The translations under genes and the position numbers were made by a program. Positions 41,276-49,210 of a DNA stretch of 64,000 nt are shown piece after piece. The notes beneath the pieces were generated by a model. The model searched no databases and was not told the origin of the DNA. It worked only from the letters and a program-made list of their open reading frames with translations. Positions within the stretch are counted from its first letter, which is position 1, and each line of letters begins with the position of its first letter. This DNA is from JASHPR01 sp963844655 (GTDB lineage Bacteria; Actinomycetota; Actinomycetes; Streptosporangiales; Streptosporangiaceae), in the NCBI GenBank assembly GCA_963844655.1, contig CAWJPA010000001.1:496001-560000 (forward strand), in the 5' to 3' direction.

Positions 41276-42475
41276 ATGAGGTACCGGGAGATCCGCGAGC
41301 TGATCCGGATGCGGGGCTTTGAGCCGGATCACGACCGGCGGGTCCTCAGCCGGTGCTACGACGTCGGCGACCTGCGGCGGGAAGCGCGGCGCCGGCTGCC
41401 CGGCCCGGTGTTCGGCTACCTCGACGGCGCCGCCGACGATGAGTTCACCATGCGGGAGAACCAGGCCGCGTTCCGGCGCTGGCAGTTCCGCCCGCGGGTG
41501 CTGCGCGACGTGTCAGAACCCGACCTCAGCGTGTCGGTGCTCGGCTCGGACCTGCCCGCGCCGCTGGGGCTGGCCGCCACCGGCTTCACCCGGATCTTCT
41601 ACCAGGCCGGGGAGCTTGCGGTGGCCGCGGCGGCGGCCTCGCGCGGGCTGCCGTACGGCCTGTCCACGGTCGGCACCCACACGATCGAGGAACTGGCCGC
41701 GACCGGCCATCAGGATCTGTGGTTCCAGCTCTACGTGCTGCGTGACCGCCCGCTCGCCGAGGACCTGGTCAAGCGGGCCGCCGTGGCCGGGTTCCGGGTG
41801 CTGGAGATCACGGTGGACACCCCGGTGGGCGGCCGCCGGACCCGTGACCTGCGGAACGGGTACTCACAGCCGCCCGCCCTCACCACCCGCGCCCTGCTCG
41901 AGATCGCGTCCCGGCCCGGCTACTGGACGTCGATGCTGCGCGGCCCCGCGCTCAGGTACGCCAGCTTCACCCCGGTGGGGAACACGATCGCGGGCGTCAC
42001 GGGGATGTTCGACCCGACCCTCAGCTGGGACGACGTCGACACCTACCGCGCGCTCTGGCCGGGCCCGCTGCTGCTGAAGGGCCCGCTCGGGCCGGAGGAT
42101 GCCGCCCGTGCGGTCGCGGCCGGGGTGGACGGCATCCACCTGTCCAACCACGGCGGCCGCCAACTCGACCGGTGCATCCCCCCGATCGACCTCGTCCGGC
42201 CGGTCCGGGAGGCGGTCGGCGACCGGGCGGCGGTGGTCGTGGACTCGGGCGTCAGGCACGGATCCGACATCGCGGTGGCGATCGCGCGCGGAGCCGACAT
42301 GTGCCTGATCGGCCGCGCCTACCTGTATGGCCTGGCGGCCGCCGGGCAGGCCGGGGCCGAGTACGCCATCGACCTGCTCACCGGGCAGCTGCGGCGCACC
42401 ATGCAGCTGCTCGGCGTCACTTCCGTCCCCGAGCTCCGGCGCCACGGCGACGAGCTGGTCGTGCCTAAGCCCTAG
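41276..42475 (+). CDS. FMN-dependent alpha-hydroxy-acid oxidase/dehydrogenase
   Basis: 399 residues of the glycolate oxidase/lactate dehydrogenase family. Early Phe-Gly-Tyr-Leu-Asp-Gly-Ala-Ala-Asp-Asp-Glu, the FMN-binding Lys in Leu-Leu-Leu-Lys-Gly, the catalytic His in Ser-Asn-His-Gly-Gly-Arg-Gln, and the phosphate-binding Asp-Ser-Gly-Val-Arg with Ile-Gly-Arg-Ala are present. It oxidises a 2-hydroxy acid to the keto acid. The usual Asp-Gly-x-Pro after the His motif reads Asp-Arg-Cys-Ile-Pro-Pro. GGAAAGGTGGGG precedes the ATG. Confidence 0.88.
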   Translation: MRYREIRELIRMRGFEPDHDRRVLSRCYDVGDLRREARRRLPGPVFGYLDGAADDEFTMRENQAAFRRWQFRPRVLRDVSEPDLSVSVLGSDLPAPLGLAATGFTRIFYQAGELAVAAAAASRGLPYGLSTVGTHTIEELAATGHQDLWFQLYVLRDRPLAEDLVKRAAVAGFRVLEITVDTPVGGRRTRDLRNGYSQPPALTTRALLEIASRPGYWTSMLRGPALRYASFTPVGNTIAGVTGMFDPTLSWDDVDTYRALWPGPLLLKGPLGPEDAARAVAAGVDGIHLSNHGGRQLDRCIPPIDLVRPVREAVGDRAAVVVDSGVRHGSDIAVAIARGADMCLIGRAYLYGLAAAGQAGAEYAIDLLTGQLRRTMQLLGVTSVPELRRHGDELVVPKP

Positions 42476-42514
42476 CCCCGACGTTCAGGTACGGGGGCCG
42501 GCATACCCTGAACC

Positions 42515-43289
42515 GTGCGTTCCCCCCCGCTGGTCCTGCTGCACGGGCAGCCCGGCACGGGAGCGGACTGGGCGCAGGTGCAGGCGCGGCTCCCGGCCGG
42601 GACCCGCAGCATCGCCCTGGACCGTCCCGGATACGGGGCAAGCCGGGCAGCCGGGCGGGGGCTTCACCCGCAACGCGCGCGCGGTGCTGGCCGCGATGGA
42701 CGCCCGCGGCATCCCGCAGGCGGTGCTCGTGGGGCACTCCTACGGCGGCGGGGTGGCGCTGACCGTCGCGGGCCTGGCCCCGCACCGGGTACGGGCGCTG
42801 GTCCTGCTCGCGAGCGTGGGCCCGGGCTGCCTGAACGGCTGGGACCGGCTGCTGGCCGCGCCGATGGCGGGGCCGGTGTGCGCGGTGACCGCCTGGCGGC
42901 TGACGCCGTGGTTCGCCCGGGGGTGGCTGGCGGGCGTGGCCAGGGTCAGTGGCCGGCCGACCGACCCAGACCAGCACGTCAACTGGCACATCTGGGGGAA
43001 CTCCGGCAGCGAGCACGTCCCGCTGTGGCGTACGTTCCTGGCCGAGCAGCGGGCCCTGGTGCGCGAGGCGGACGGCCTGGCGGCCCTCCCGGTGCGGGCG
43101 CCGACGCTGCTGCTGGCCGACCCGCACGACGCGATGGTCCCCGTGGCCACCGCCCACGGGCTGGCCCAGGCTTTGCCGGACGCCTGCCTGCGGCTGATCG
43201 AGGGGCCTGGCCATCACCTGCCCAGGCGGGCCCCGGACACGGTCGCCGCCGCGATCACCGGGTTCCTGGCGTCGCTGGACGCCGGGTGA
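42515..43289 (+). pseudogene. Alpha/beta hydrolase with a frameshift
   Basis: From the GTG at 42515 the first 45 codons give Leu-Val-Leu-Leu-His-Gly-Gln-Pro-Gly-Thr-Gly and Asp-Arg-Pro-Gly-Tyr-Gly. At the G5 run near 42657-42661 the family sequence moves to another frame. There it continues with Ala-Val-Leu-Val-Gly-His-Ser-Tyr-Gly-Gly-Gly (nucleophile), Leu-Ala-Asp-Pro-His-Asp (acid) and Gly-Pro-Gly-His-His-Leu (His). All active-site parts are kept. So either a recent single-base mutation or a sequencing error broke it. Confidence 0.75.
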
Positions 43290-43292
43290 CGA

Positions 43293-43523
43293 TCAGAGCT
43301 TGGTCAGCTTGCTGAACGGCGTAGGGATCCGCTCCTTCTGGGTGCCGAAGTCGACCAGCACGGCGACCTCGTCCTCGATGCCGACGACCACGCCGAGCCC
43401 GTACCTGTCATGCGTCACTTGATCATGCAGGTCGTACTGCTCGACGTGCCGAACCGGCACGGGGATGTTGTTAAACGGGCTGCCGGGGAATGAGCGCCGA
43501 GTCGCGGCGCGGACTGGCTTCAC
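43293..43523 (-). CDS. Small protein with UvrD/PcrA C-terminal-like (Tudor-type) domain
   Basis: 76 residues. The C-terminal 45 contain Gln-Val-Thr-His-Asp-Arg-Tyr-Gly-Leu-Gly-Val-Val-Val-Gly and Val-Asp-Phe-Gly. This is the pattern of the small beta-barrel at the end of PcrA-type helicases that contacts RNA polymerase. Single-domain copies occur widely in actinobacteria, with unknown function. The true start may lie downstream of 43523, because the first 25 residues look unconserved. Confidence 0.65.
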   Translation of the reverse strand: MKPVRAATRRSFPGSPFNNIPVPVRHVEQYDLHDQVTHDRYGLGVVVGIEDEVAVLVDFGTQKERIPTPFSKLTKL

Positions 43524-43570
43524 GATCTACCAGTATGGTCCCCCTAGGGGGAATTTGAAGGCGGACTCGC

Positions 43571-44677
43571 TCAGATTGGGATCACGATTTGGACATCGTG
43601 GCCGCCGGCATCCGGCGCCAGGAAGGCCAGCAGCCGCATGCCTTCGGCGGTGACCGCATCGGCCTGCCCGCAGCGCAGCGGGGTGAACGCCTCCACCCGC
43701 AGGACCACGCGATCGTCCCGCTGGCTGGCCTTCCAGGTCGCCGCCCAGAACCCGTCCACGAGCACGGTGCCGCGGCTGCCGCCGTGGCCCGGTGGCAGCG
43801 GCACGCTGCGGCGGCCGGGGATGACCCGGGCCCGGTCGGCGTGCGAGAGCAGCACGTTGTCGTACTCGGGCAGGAACCGCGGCGGGGCTGGCGTGCCGGC
43901 ATCCGGTCGCGGCGCGTCGGGCAGGTCGAAGAGCTCGCCGCCGCCCTCGGCCAGGAAGACGCGCAGCCGCGGCCGCAGCCGCTCGGCGACCTCGCCCAGC
44001 CGGGTCAGCCCGCACCAGGCCTGCACGTCCCGGACGGTCGCCGGCCCGAACGCGGCCAGGTACCTGAGCACCAGCTCGTCGGGCCCGAGCCCGGGCGCGG
44101 CCTGGCCGCCGAGCCACGCCTCGGTGGTGGTGAACGCCGCCGGCCCGGTGCGCCCCCAGATCCCGCGGGGCGGGACCTGGACCGTGGGCTCCAGGTGCGT
44201 GACCGCGTAGGCCAGTGACGTGGGGTCGCGGCCCGGCCAGCGCGGCGCGAGCAGCCGGCCGAGCTCGGCCCGGGTGCGCGGCTGCTCCCGCAGCAGCCCG
44301 CGCCCGGCGTCGGTCAGCGCGCCCAGGTCCACGCCGTCCAGGCGGCGGGCGAACGGGGAGCCGGCGAACCGCTGCCTGAGCAAGGACTGGAACAGGCCGC
44401 CCAGGGCCAGGCAGTCGGCCGCGGTGACCAGGTGCACCGTGTTGCGCATCAGGTGGGTGCGCACCACGGCCCGCTCGGTCAGCAGATCCGCCAGCTGGGC
44501 CGGGCGGAATCCGGCCAGCCGGGTCCACAGGCCGACATACGGCGCGTTCGGCGCCTGGGCCTGCAAGCCCGCGAGGTGGCCGACGGCCTGCAGCGGCGGC
44601 TCGCTCGCCCGCCCGAGCAGCAGCTGCCGCTGCAGCAGCGCACGGTTGAGCGCACGCTCCCCGAGCACGCCGGGCAT
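43571..44677 (-). CDS. AlkZ-like DNA glycosylase / winged-helix (HTH_42) protein
   Basis: 368 residues of the HTH_42 family, to which AlkZ and YcaQ DNA glycosylases belong. The N-terminal Leu-Ala-Gly-Leu-Gln-Ala-Gln-Ala-Pro gives Gln39-Ala-Gln41, the Gln-x-Gln type of catalytic motif seen in AlkZ. Also conserved are Pro-Tyr-Val-Gly-Leu-Trp-x-Arg, Leu-Met-Arg-Asn-Thr-Val-His-Leu-Val and Leu-Ser-His-Ala-Asp-Arg. AlkZ removes bulky alkyl lesions or crosslinks; activity here is inferred. The ATG touches the TGA of the upstream YjbR gene. A paralogue lies at 45673. Confidence 0.8.
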   Translation of the reverse strand: MPGVLGERALNRALLQRQLLLGRASEPPLQAVGHLAGLQAQAPNAPYVGLWTRLAGFRPAQLADLLTERAVVRTHLMRNTVHLVTAADCLALGGLFQSLLRQRFAGSPFARRLDGVDLGALTDAGRGLLREQPRTRAELGRLLAPRWPGRDPTSLAYAVTHLEPTVQVPPRGIWGRTGPAAFTTTEAWLGGQAAPGLGPDELVLRYLAAFGPATVRDVQAWCGLTRLGEVAERLRPRLRVFLAEGGGELFDLPDAPRPDAGTPAPPRFLPEYDNVLLSHADRARVIPGRRSVPLPPGHGGSRGTVLVDGFWAATWKASQRDDRVVLRVEAFTPLRCGQADAVTAEGMRLLAFLAPDAGGHDVQIVIPI

Positions 44678-45018
44678 CAGCGGCCGCGGTCGTGGTCGGT
44701 GATCAGGCGCGTGGGTGCCTTGCGGCGCCAGGACTCCTCGATGAGTTCCTGAACGCGATCCGCCGGGGCCGCGGCCAGATTCACCCGGACTCCGCGCACC
44801 TGCTGCCCCCAGCGCAACGGCTCGAACGCCGCCGGGTCCTCGGCGAGCGAGGCGGCGATCTCGGGCTCGTCCACGAACACGTGCAGGTGCTCCCCGTCCG
44901 GCGGCACCGTGACGAAGATCTTGCCGCGCACCCGGAACGAGGACATGTCGTGGTGTGGCTGCTCCGTCACCTCGGGCAACGACAGCGCGAACCGCCTGGC
45001 CTGCTCCAGATCGCTCAT
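44677..45018 (-). CDS. MmcQ/YjbR family protein
   Basis: 113 residues: Ala-Leu-Ser-Leu-Pro-Glu-Val-Thr-Glu near the start, Ser-Phe-Arg-Val-Arg-Gly-Lys-Ile-Phe-Val, and a C-terminal Leu-Ile-Glu-Glu-Ser-Trp helix. It is co-transcribed with the AlkZ-like gene, whose start shares one base with its stop. Start either at ATG 45018 or GTG 45021. A second, unrelated-looking copy of the family lies at 26815. Confidence 0.8.
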   Translation of the reverse strand: MSDLEQARRFALSLPEVTEQPHHDMSSFRVRGKIFVTVPPDGEHLHVFVDEPEIAASLAEDPAAFEPLRWGQQVRGVRVNLAAAPADRVQELIEESWRRKAPTRLITDHDRGR

Positions 45019-45103
45019 CACCCCAGGCTAACCACGGCGCCGGACCGGTCACCGGGCGAGCGTAGGGTGATGCCCGGCCGACCAGGAAGGAGCCCGCCCG
45101 GCG

Positions 45104-45673
45104 ATGAACGCGACCGCGCTCTTGGTGATGGACGTCCAGCAGGGAATCGTCGCACGGTTCGCGGAGGACACCGGCTACCTGCCGCGGCTGTCGGCGGCGA
45201 TAGCCGCGGCCCGGGCCGCGGGCATCCCCGTGGTGTACGTCACCATTCACTTCCGGCCCGGGTACCCCGAGGTCAGCCCCGCCAACGTGTCGTTCTCCGC
45301 GATCTCGGCCTCGGGCCGGTTCGTGGCGGGCAGCCCGGACACCGAGATCCACCCGGCCGTGGCCCCCCAGCCAGAGGATGTGCTGGTGGTCAAGCGGCGC
45401 GTGTCCGCGTTCACCGGCAGCGACCTCGACGTGGTGCTGCGCGGCCTCGGTGCCGGCACCCTCGTGCTGGCCGGCATCGCCACCAGCGGCGTGGTGCTGT
45501 CCACGCTGCGGCAGGCCGCCGACCTCGACTACCGGCTGGTGGTGCTGGCCGACGCCTGCCTCGACGCCGACCCCGAGGTGCACCGGGTGCTGACCGAGAA
45601 GGTGTTCCCGCGGCAGGCGGCGGTGCGGACCGTGGCCCAGTGGACGGCCGAGCTGGACGGCTCGCCGGGGTAA
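45104..45673 (+). CDS. Isochorismatase-like protein lacking the catalytic Cys
   Basis: 189 residues with the isochorismatase fold. Asp10 (Val-Met-Asp-Val-Gln) and Lys97 (Val-Val-Lys-Arg-Arg) are present. At the nucleophile position the family Thr-Asn-x-Cys reads Thr-Ser-Gly-Val130, so Cys is replaced by Val. The protein is therefore unlikely to be an amide hydrolase. It may be a binding protein or use other chemistry. Its TAA overlaps the ATG of the following AlkZ-like gene by one base, which suggests a shared task. Confidence 0.78.
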   Translation: MNATALLVMDVQQGIVARFAEDTGYLPRLSAAIAAARAAGIPVVYVTIHFRPGYPEVSPANVSFSAISASGRFVAGSPDTEIHPAVAPQPEDVLVVKRRVSAFTGSDLDVVLRGLGAGTLVLAGIATSGVVLSTLRQAADLDYRLVVLADACLDADPEVHRVLTEKVFPRQAAVRTVAQWTAELDGSPG

Positions 45674-46812
45674 TGCCGTTGCCCGAGGTGCTGAGCCGCC
45701 ACGCGCTGAACCGCGCCCTGCTCGACCGGCAGCTGCTGCTGCGCCGGGTTCCGCTGCCCGAGGGCGCCGGGCGGGCCGAGCGGGTGATCGCCACGGTGGA
45801 GCACCTGGCCGGGCTGCAGGCGCAGGCGCCGTTCCCGCCCTACTACGGCCTGTGGTCCCGGCTGGACGGGTTCCGCCCGGAGGATCTGGCCACGCTGATC
45901 CTGGACCGCCGGGTGGTCCGTATCGCGCTCATGCGCGGGACCATCCACCTCGTCTCCGCCCGCGACTGCCTGATGCTGCGCCCGCTGGTCCAGCCCGTGC
46001 TGGACCGCGCCGTGACCACGCTCGGCAAGCAGCTGCCCGGCGTGGACACCGATGAACTGGCCGCCGCGGCCCTGCACCTGGTGGAGCAGCGGCCGCTGAC
46101 GTTCAGCGAGCTCGGCGCCCAGCTGGCGGAGCGGTGGCCCGGCTGCCCGGTCAACGCCCTGGCCCAGACCGCCCGGGCCCTGGTGCCGCTGGTTCAGGTG
46201 CCGCCGCGCGCCGTGTGGGGCGCGTCCGGGCAGGCCGCGCACACCACCGCCGAGTCCTGGCTGGGCCGCCCGCTGGACACCCGCCCGACGCTGGATCAGC
46301 TGGTCACCCGGTACCTGGCCGCGTTCGGCCCGGCCACGGTCAGGGACATCCAGGCCTGGTCCGGGCTGACCCGCCTGGGTGAGATCGTGCGCCGGCTCAG
46401 GCCCGGCCTGCGGGCCTTCCGCGACGAGCAGGGTGCCGAGCTGTTCGACCTGCCCGACGCCCCGCGGCCCGCGCCGGACACCCCGGCCCCGGTGCGGCTC
46501 GTGGCGGAGTTCGACAACCTGATCCTGTCCCACGCCGACCGCGCCCGTGTGATCAGCGAGCCGGACCGCAAGCGCCTGTACTCCAAGAACGGCATCTTCC
46601 CCGGAACCGTGTTCGTCAACGGCTTCGCCGCCGGCATCTGGCAGCTCGACCGGTCCAGGTCCGCGGCGGTGCTGACGGTCGAGCCGTTCGGCACGATAGG
46701 CAAGCGGGACCGCGACGCGGTCGTGGGCGAGGCCGAGCGCCTGCTCGGCTTTGCCGCGCAGGACGTGCCCGGGCACGACGTCCGGTTCGCCAGGACCGCT
46801 CAGGCCGAGTAG
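45673..46812 (+). CDS. AlkZ-like DNA glycosylase / winged-helix (HTH_42) protein, second copy
   Basis: 379 residues, clearly paralogous to the protein at 43571-44677 over its whole length. Gln49-Ala-Gln51, Pro-Tyr-Tyr-Gly-Leu-Trp-Ser-Arg, Leu-Met-Arg-Gly-Thr-Ile-His-Leu-Val and Leu-Ser-His-Ala-Asp-Arg are shared. A probable base-excision enzyme for bulky adducts, by analogy to AlkZ. Translation is coupled to the isochorismatase-like gene. The end overlaps the convergent amidohydrolase gene by 13 bases. Confidence 0.8.
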   Translation: MPLPEVLSRHALNRALLDRQLLLRRVPLPEGAGRAERVIATVEHLAGLQAQAPFPPYYGLWSRLDGFRPEDLATLILDRRVVRIALMRGTIHLVSARDCLMLRPLVQPVLDRAVTTLGKQLPGVDTDELAAAALHLVEQRPLTFSELGAQLAERWPGCPVNALAQTARALVPLVQVPPRAVWGASGQAAHTTAESWLGRPLDTRPTLDQLVTRYLAAFGPATVRDIQAWSGLTRLGEIVRRLRPGLRAFRDEQGAELFDLPDAPRPAPDTPAPVRLVAEFDNLILSHADRARVISEPDRKRLYSKNGIFPGTVFVNGFAAGIWQLDRSRSAAVLTVEPFGTIGKRDRDAVVGEAERLLGFAAQDVPGHDVRFARTAQAE

Positions 46813-48026
46813 GGATCGCGGACGGTTCCCTCGCCCCGGTCGTAGTCGAAGGTATAGATCTCGCGCCCGTCCAGGAACGCCCGCTCGGCGCGGCTCATCA
46901 CATCCAGCGGGTCGCCGGACCAGATCACCAGGCTGGCGTCCTTGCCCGGGGCCAGCGAGCCGATCCGGCCGTCGACCCCGAGAATCCGCGCGGGGTTGAT
47001 CGTCACGGACCGCAGTGCCGTGTCCCGGTCGAGGCCCTCCTTGACCGCGAGCGTGGCCTGGTGGATCAGGAAGTGGATCGGCACGACGGGATGGTCGGTG
47101 GTGATCGCGATCGTGACCCCGGCCGCCGCCAGCCGGCCCGGGTTGGCCAGCGACCGGTTGCGCAGCTCGACCTTGGACCGGCTGGTGAACAGCGGGCCGA
47201 TGATGACCGGGATGGACGCCGCGGCGATCAGGTCGGCCAGCAGGTACGCCTCGGTGCCGTGGTCGATCACGAGCCGGTAGCCGAACTCCTGAGAGATCCT
47301 GATCGCGGTCGCGATGTCGTCGGCGCGGTGGCAGTGCTGGCGCCACGGGATCTCGCGGCGCAGCACCCGGCCGAGCGCCTCCAGGTTCAGGTCGCGGTCC
47401 ACCGGCTTGCGCTCCGACGGCGGGGCGTCTTCCGCGGCGGCGATCCTGGCCTGGTAGTTGGCGGCCTGGACGAACGCGTCCCTGATGACCCCGGCTGTGC
47501 CCAGCCGGGTGGACGGCGTCTCGTTCCTGTCGCCGTAGACCCGCTTCGGGTTCTCGCCGAGCGCCGACTTCAGGCCGGCGGGCTCGCGCAGCACCATCTC
47601 GTCCACGGTGCGGCCCCAGCACTTGACCGCCACGGTCTGGCCGCCGATCGGGTTGCCGGAGCCCGGGTTGACGTTCACGGCCAGCACGCCGCCGCTGATC
47701 GCGTCGCGGAAGCCCTCATCGGCCGGGTTGATCGCGTCGAGGGCCCGGACGAAGGCGGTGACCGGCTTGGTCATCTCGTTCGTGTCCTGGCCGGCCCAGC
47801 CCTCCGCCTCCTCGTGCACGCCGACGTGGGCGTGCGCGTCGATGAAACCGGGCAGTACCCACTTGCCCGTCGCGTCGATCACCTCGGCGCCGTCCGGGGC
47901 ACTGAAGCCGGGCCCCTCAATGGCGACGATCTTCCCGGCCTCCAGCAGCACGGTCCCGTTGTCGACCGGGTCTGTCTCCACCGGGATGACCCGGGCACCC
48001 ACAATCGCGGTGGTTGTTCCAGTCAC
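46800..48026 (-). CDS. Amidohydrolase-family protein
   Basis: 408 residues. The metal-dependent hydrolase barrel shows Asp-Ala-His-Ala-His near residue 65, Gln-His-Cys-His-Arg-Ala-Asp, Ile-Asp-His-Gly and Thr-Thr-Asp-His-Pro, the expected ligands in order. The C-terminal Ile-Gly-Ser-Leu-Ala-Pro-Gly-Lys-Asp-Ala-Ser-Leu-Val belongs to the imidazolonepropionase/dipeptidase-like amidohydrolase branch. It hydrolyses a C-N bond of an unknown cyclic amide or peptide. GTG start at 48026. Confidence 0.86.
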   Translation of the reverse strand: MTGTTTAIVGARVIPVETDPVDNGTVLLEAGKIVAIEGPGFSAPDGAEVIDATGKWVLPGFIDAHAHVGVHEEAEGWAGQDTNEMTKPVTAFVRALDAINPADEGFRDAISGGVLAVNVNPGSGNPIGGQTVAVKCWGRTVDEMVLREPAGLKSALGENPKRVYGDRNETPSTRLGTAGVIRDAFVQAANYQARIAAAEDAPPSERKPVDRDLNLEALGRVLRREIPWRQHCHRADDIATAIRISQEFGYRLVIDHGTEAYLLADLIAAASIPVIIGPLFTSRSKVELRNRSLANPGRLAAAGVTIAITTDHPVVPIHFLIHQATLAVKEGLDRDTALRSVTINPARILGVDGRIGSLAPGKDASLVIWSGDPLDVMSRAERAFLDGREIYTFDYDRGEGTVRDPYSA

Positions 48027-48121
48027 GCCGCATTCTCCCAGCTCGTCCGTGATCGACCCGTTTCTGGCCTGAGAGTAACAGCGCGATGACCGGTGTGCCC
48101 GTCCCGCGACGGGCAGGAGCG

Positions 48122-48529
48122 CTAGGGCCGCCGCATGCTGCGGTAGACCGCAAGCAGGGCCGCCTTCTGCTCGTCGGCCAGGTGCTCGTCGGCGGCGATG
48201 GCGGACTCTACCGACGAGACCGCGGGTTCATCGCCCGCGGTGCGGTCGGGGCTGGCCTGATCGATCAGGCCGGCCTGGGCCAGCAGCGTTTCCGCGGAAA
48301 CGTTGAGCGCTCCGGAGAGCAGCTTGAGCACGCGGACCGACGGCTGGTGCAGGCCGCGCTCGATCTGGCTCAGGTACGGGTTGGAGAGCGTGGTCCGGTC
48401 GGCGAGCTGGCGCAGCGACAGGTTGGCGAGCTTGCGCTGGCTCCGGATGAACGCGCCGAGCGCTTTCATCTGCGCGTTCCAGGAATCCGTTACCCGCCGT
48501 CCCGAATCCTCGGAATCCGGTGCTGCCAT
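48122..48529 (-). CDS. XRE-type helix-turn-helix regulator
   Basis: 135 residues. The helix-turn-helix covers about residues 24-80 (Phe-Ile-Arg-Ser-Gln-Arg, Ser-Leu-Arg-Gln-Leu-Ala, Asn-Pro-Tyr-Leu-Ser-Gln-Ile-Glu-Arg-Gly). The C-terminal part is acidic, ending in a Glu-Gln-Lys-Ala-Ala-Leu-Leu-Ala-Val-Tyr helix. Homologues commonly precede a phasin-like small protein, and that type of gene lies directly upstream here. Confidence 0.85.
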   Translation of the reverse strand: MAAPDSEDSGRRVTDSWNAQMKALGAFIRSQRKLANLSLRQLADRTTLSNPYLSQIERGLHQPSVRVLKLLSGALNVSAETLLAQAGLIDQASPDRTAGDEPAVSSVESAIAADEHLADEQKAALLAVYRSMRRP

Positions 48530-48593
48530 GTCCGCCCTGATGTGTGTCAGGCCGCACAGCGGGCCGTGGCAGGCCCGCCGTGCGGCTGGGTAG

Positions 48594-48968
48594 TTACTTG
48601 TCGGCTGGGCCGTCCTGGCCGGGGGTGTCGTTCTTCACCTGGCGCAGGGGTGACGTCGCGTGCCGTACATTCTCGGCCAGCTTCCGCTGGCTGGCCAGCA
48701 GCTTCCCGGCCAGGTCGTAGGCGTTCCCGACGAGCTCGTCTGGCTTGGGCAGCCGGTCGGCGAACGGCAGCTTGAGCTCGGGCAGCCTGAGCTCGGGCAG
48801 TTTCAGCTCGGGCAGCTTCAGGTCAGCCGGGCGCGGGGCGGCCGACCGGACCGTGCCGGCCCAGGCCTTGACGGTGCCAATGGTGATAACCGCGGCCTCC
48901 TGGCCCCGGCGGACGGTTTTGATGATCTCGGCCTGGACTTCCTGGCCGACGTTGCGGGTCTCGTTCAC
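48594..48968 (-). CDS. Phasin-like small protein with Leu-Pro-Glu-Leu repeats
   Basis: 124 residues. A helical, charged N-terminal half is followed by four tandem copies of a (Lys/Arg)-Leu-Pro-Glu-Leu unit (about residues 50-68) and another amphipathic helical half. Similar proteins in mycobacteria and relatives coat hydrophobic surfaces; this assignment is by resemblance only. The GTG at 48968 follows a perfect AGGAGG. A TTGACA promoter lies just upstream. The XRE regulator gene follows in the same direction. Confidence 0.6.
   Translation of the reverse strand: MNETRNVGQEVQAEIIKTVRRGQEAAVITIGTVKAWAGTVRSAAPRPADLKLPELKLPELRLPELKLPFADRLPKPDELVGNAYDLAGKLLASQRKLAENVRHATSPLRQVKNDTPGQDGPADK
48766..48825. 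repeat. Four tandem 15-bp units inside the phasin-like gene
   Basis: Units at 48766, 48781, 48796 and 48811 share GGCAG(C/T)(T/C)T(G/C)AG(C/G)TC. They encode the pentapeptide repeats and are in frame, so unit number can change without breaking the gene. Confidence 0.75.
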
Positions 48969-48987
48969 AATGCCTCCTGTCTTGCTA

Positions 48988-49018
48988 ACTATATTAAGCA
49001 GGCCGATTGGTTTGTCAA
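48988..49018 (-). promoter_or_regulatory. Sigma-70-type promoter of the phasin-like gene
   Basis: On the minus strand a consensus TTGACA (49018-49013) is followed by TATAGT (48993-48988) with 19 bases between, or TAATAT with 16. The AGGAGG and GTG follow 10-25 bases later. The surrounding AT-rich patch stands out strongly. Confidence 0.65.
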
Positions 49019-49210
49019 GCTGGGGGTTTTGCGTCCCGGCGAGATGCCTTCGACCTGCCCAAACGCCAGCCGTTTCGCACCGTGTCCTGACCATTGCGTT
49101 GGGTGAGCCTGCGAAATGCCTCTTGCGCCCGTTACTCTTTGGGATGTTTAGTGGCCATTAGCGGCGCCCCGCCCCGCGAGGTTAGAGGTAAGAGCCGGAT
49201 GGGAGGACCC

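Noticed and set aside
41276..42475. Mycofactocin-type dehydrogenase MftD
   Set aside because: The family is shared, but no mycofactocin genes are nearby and the sequence fits general alpha-hydroxy-acid oxidases better.
48766..48825. Evenly spaced short repeats that could suggest a CRISPR-like array
   Set aside because: Units are contiguous, 15 bases long and in frame inside a gene, with no spacers; they encode a peptide repeat.
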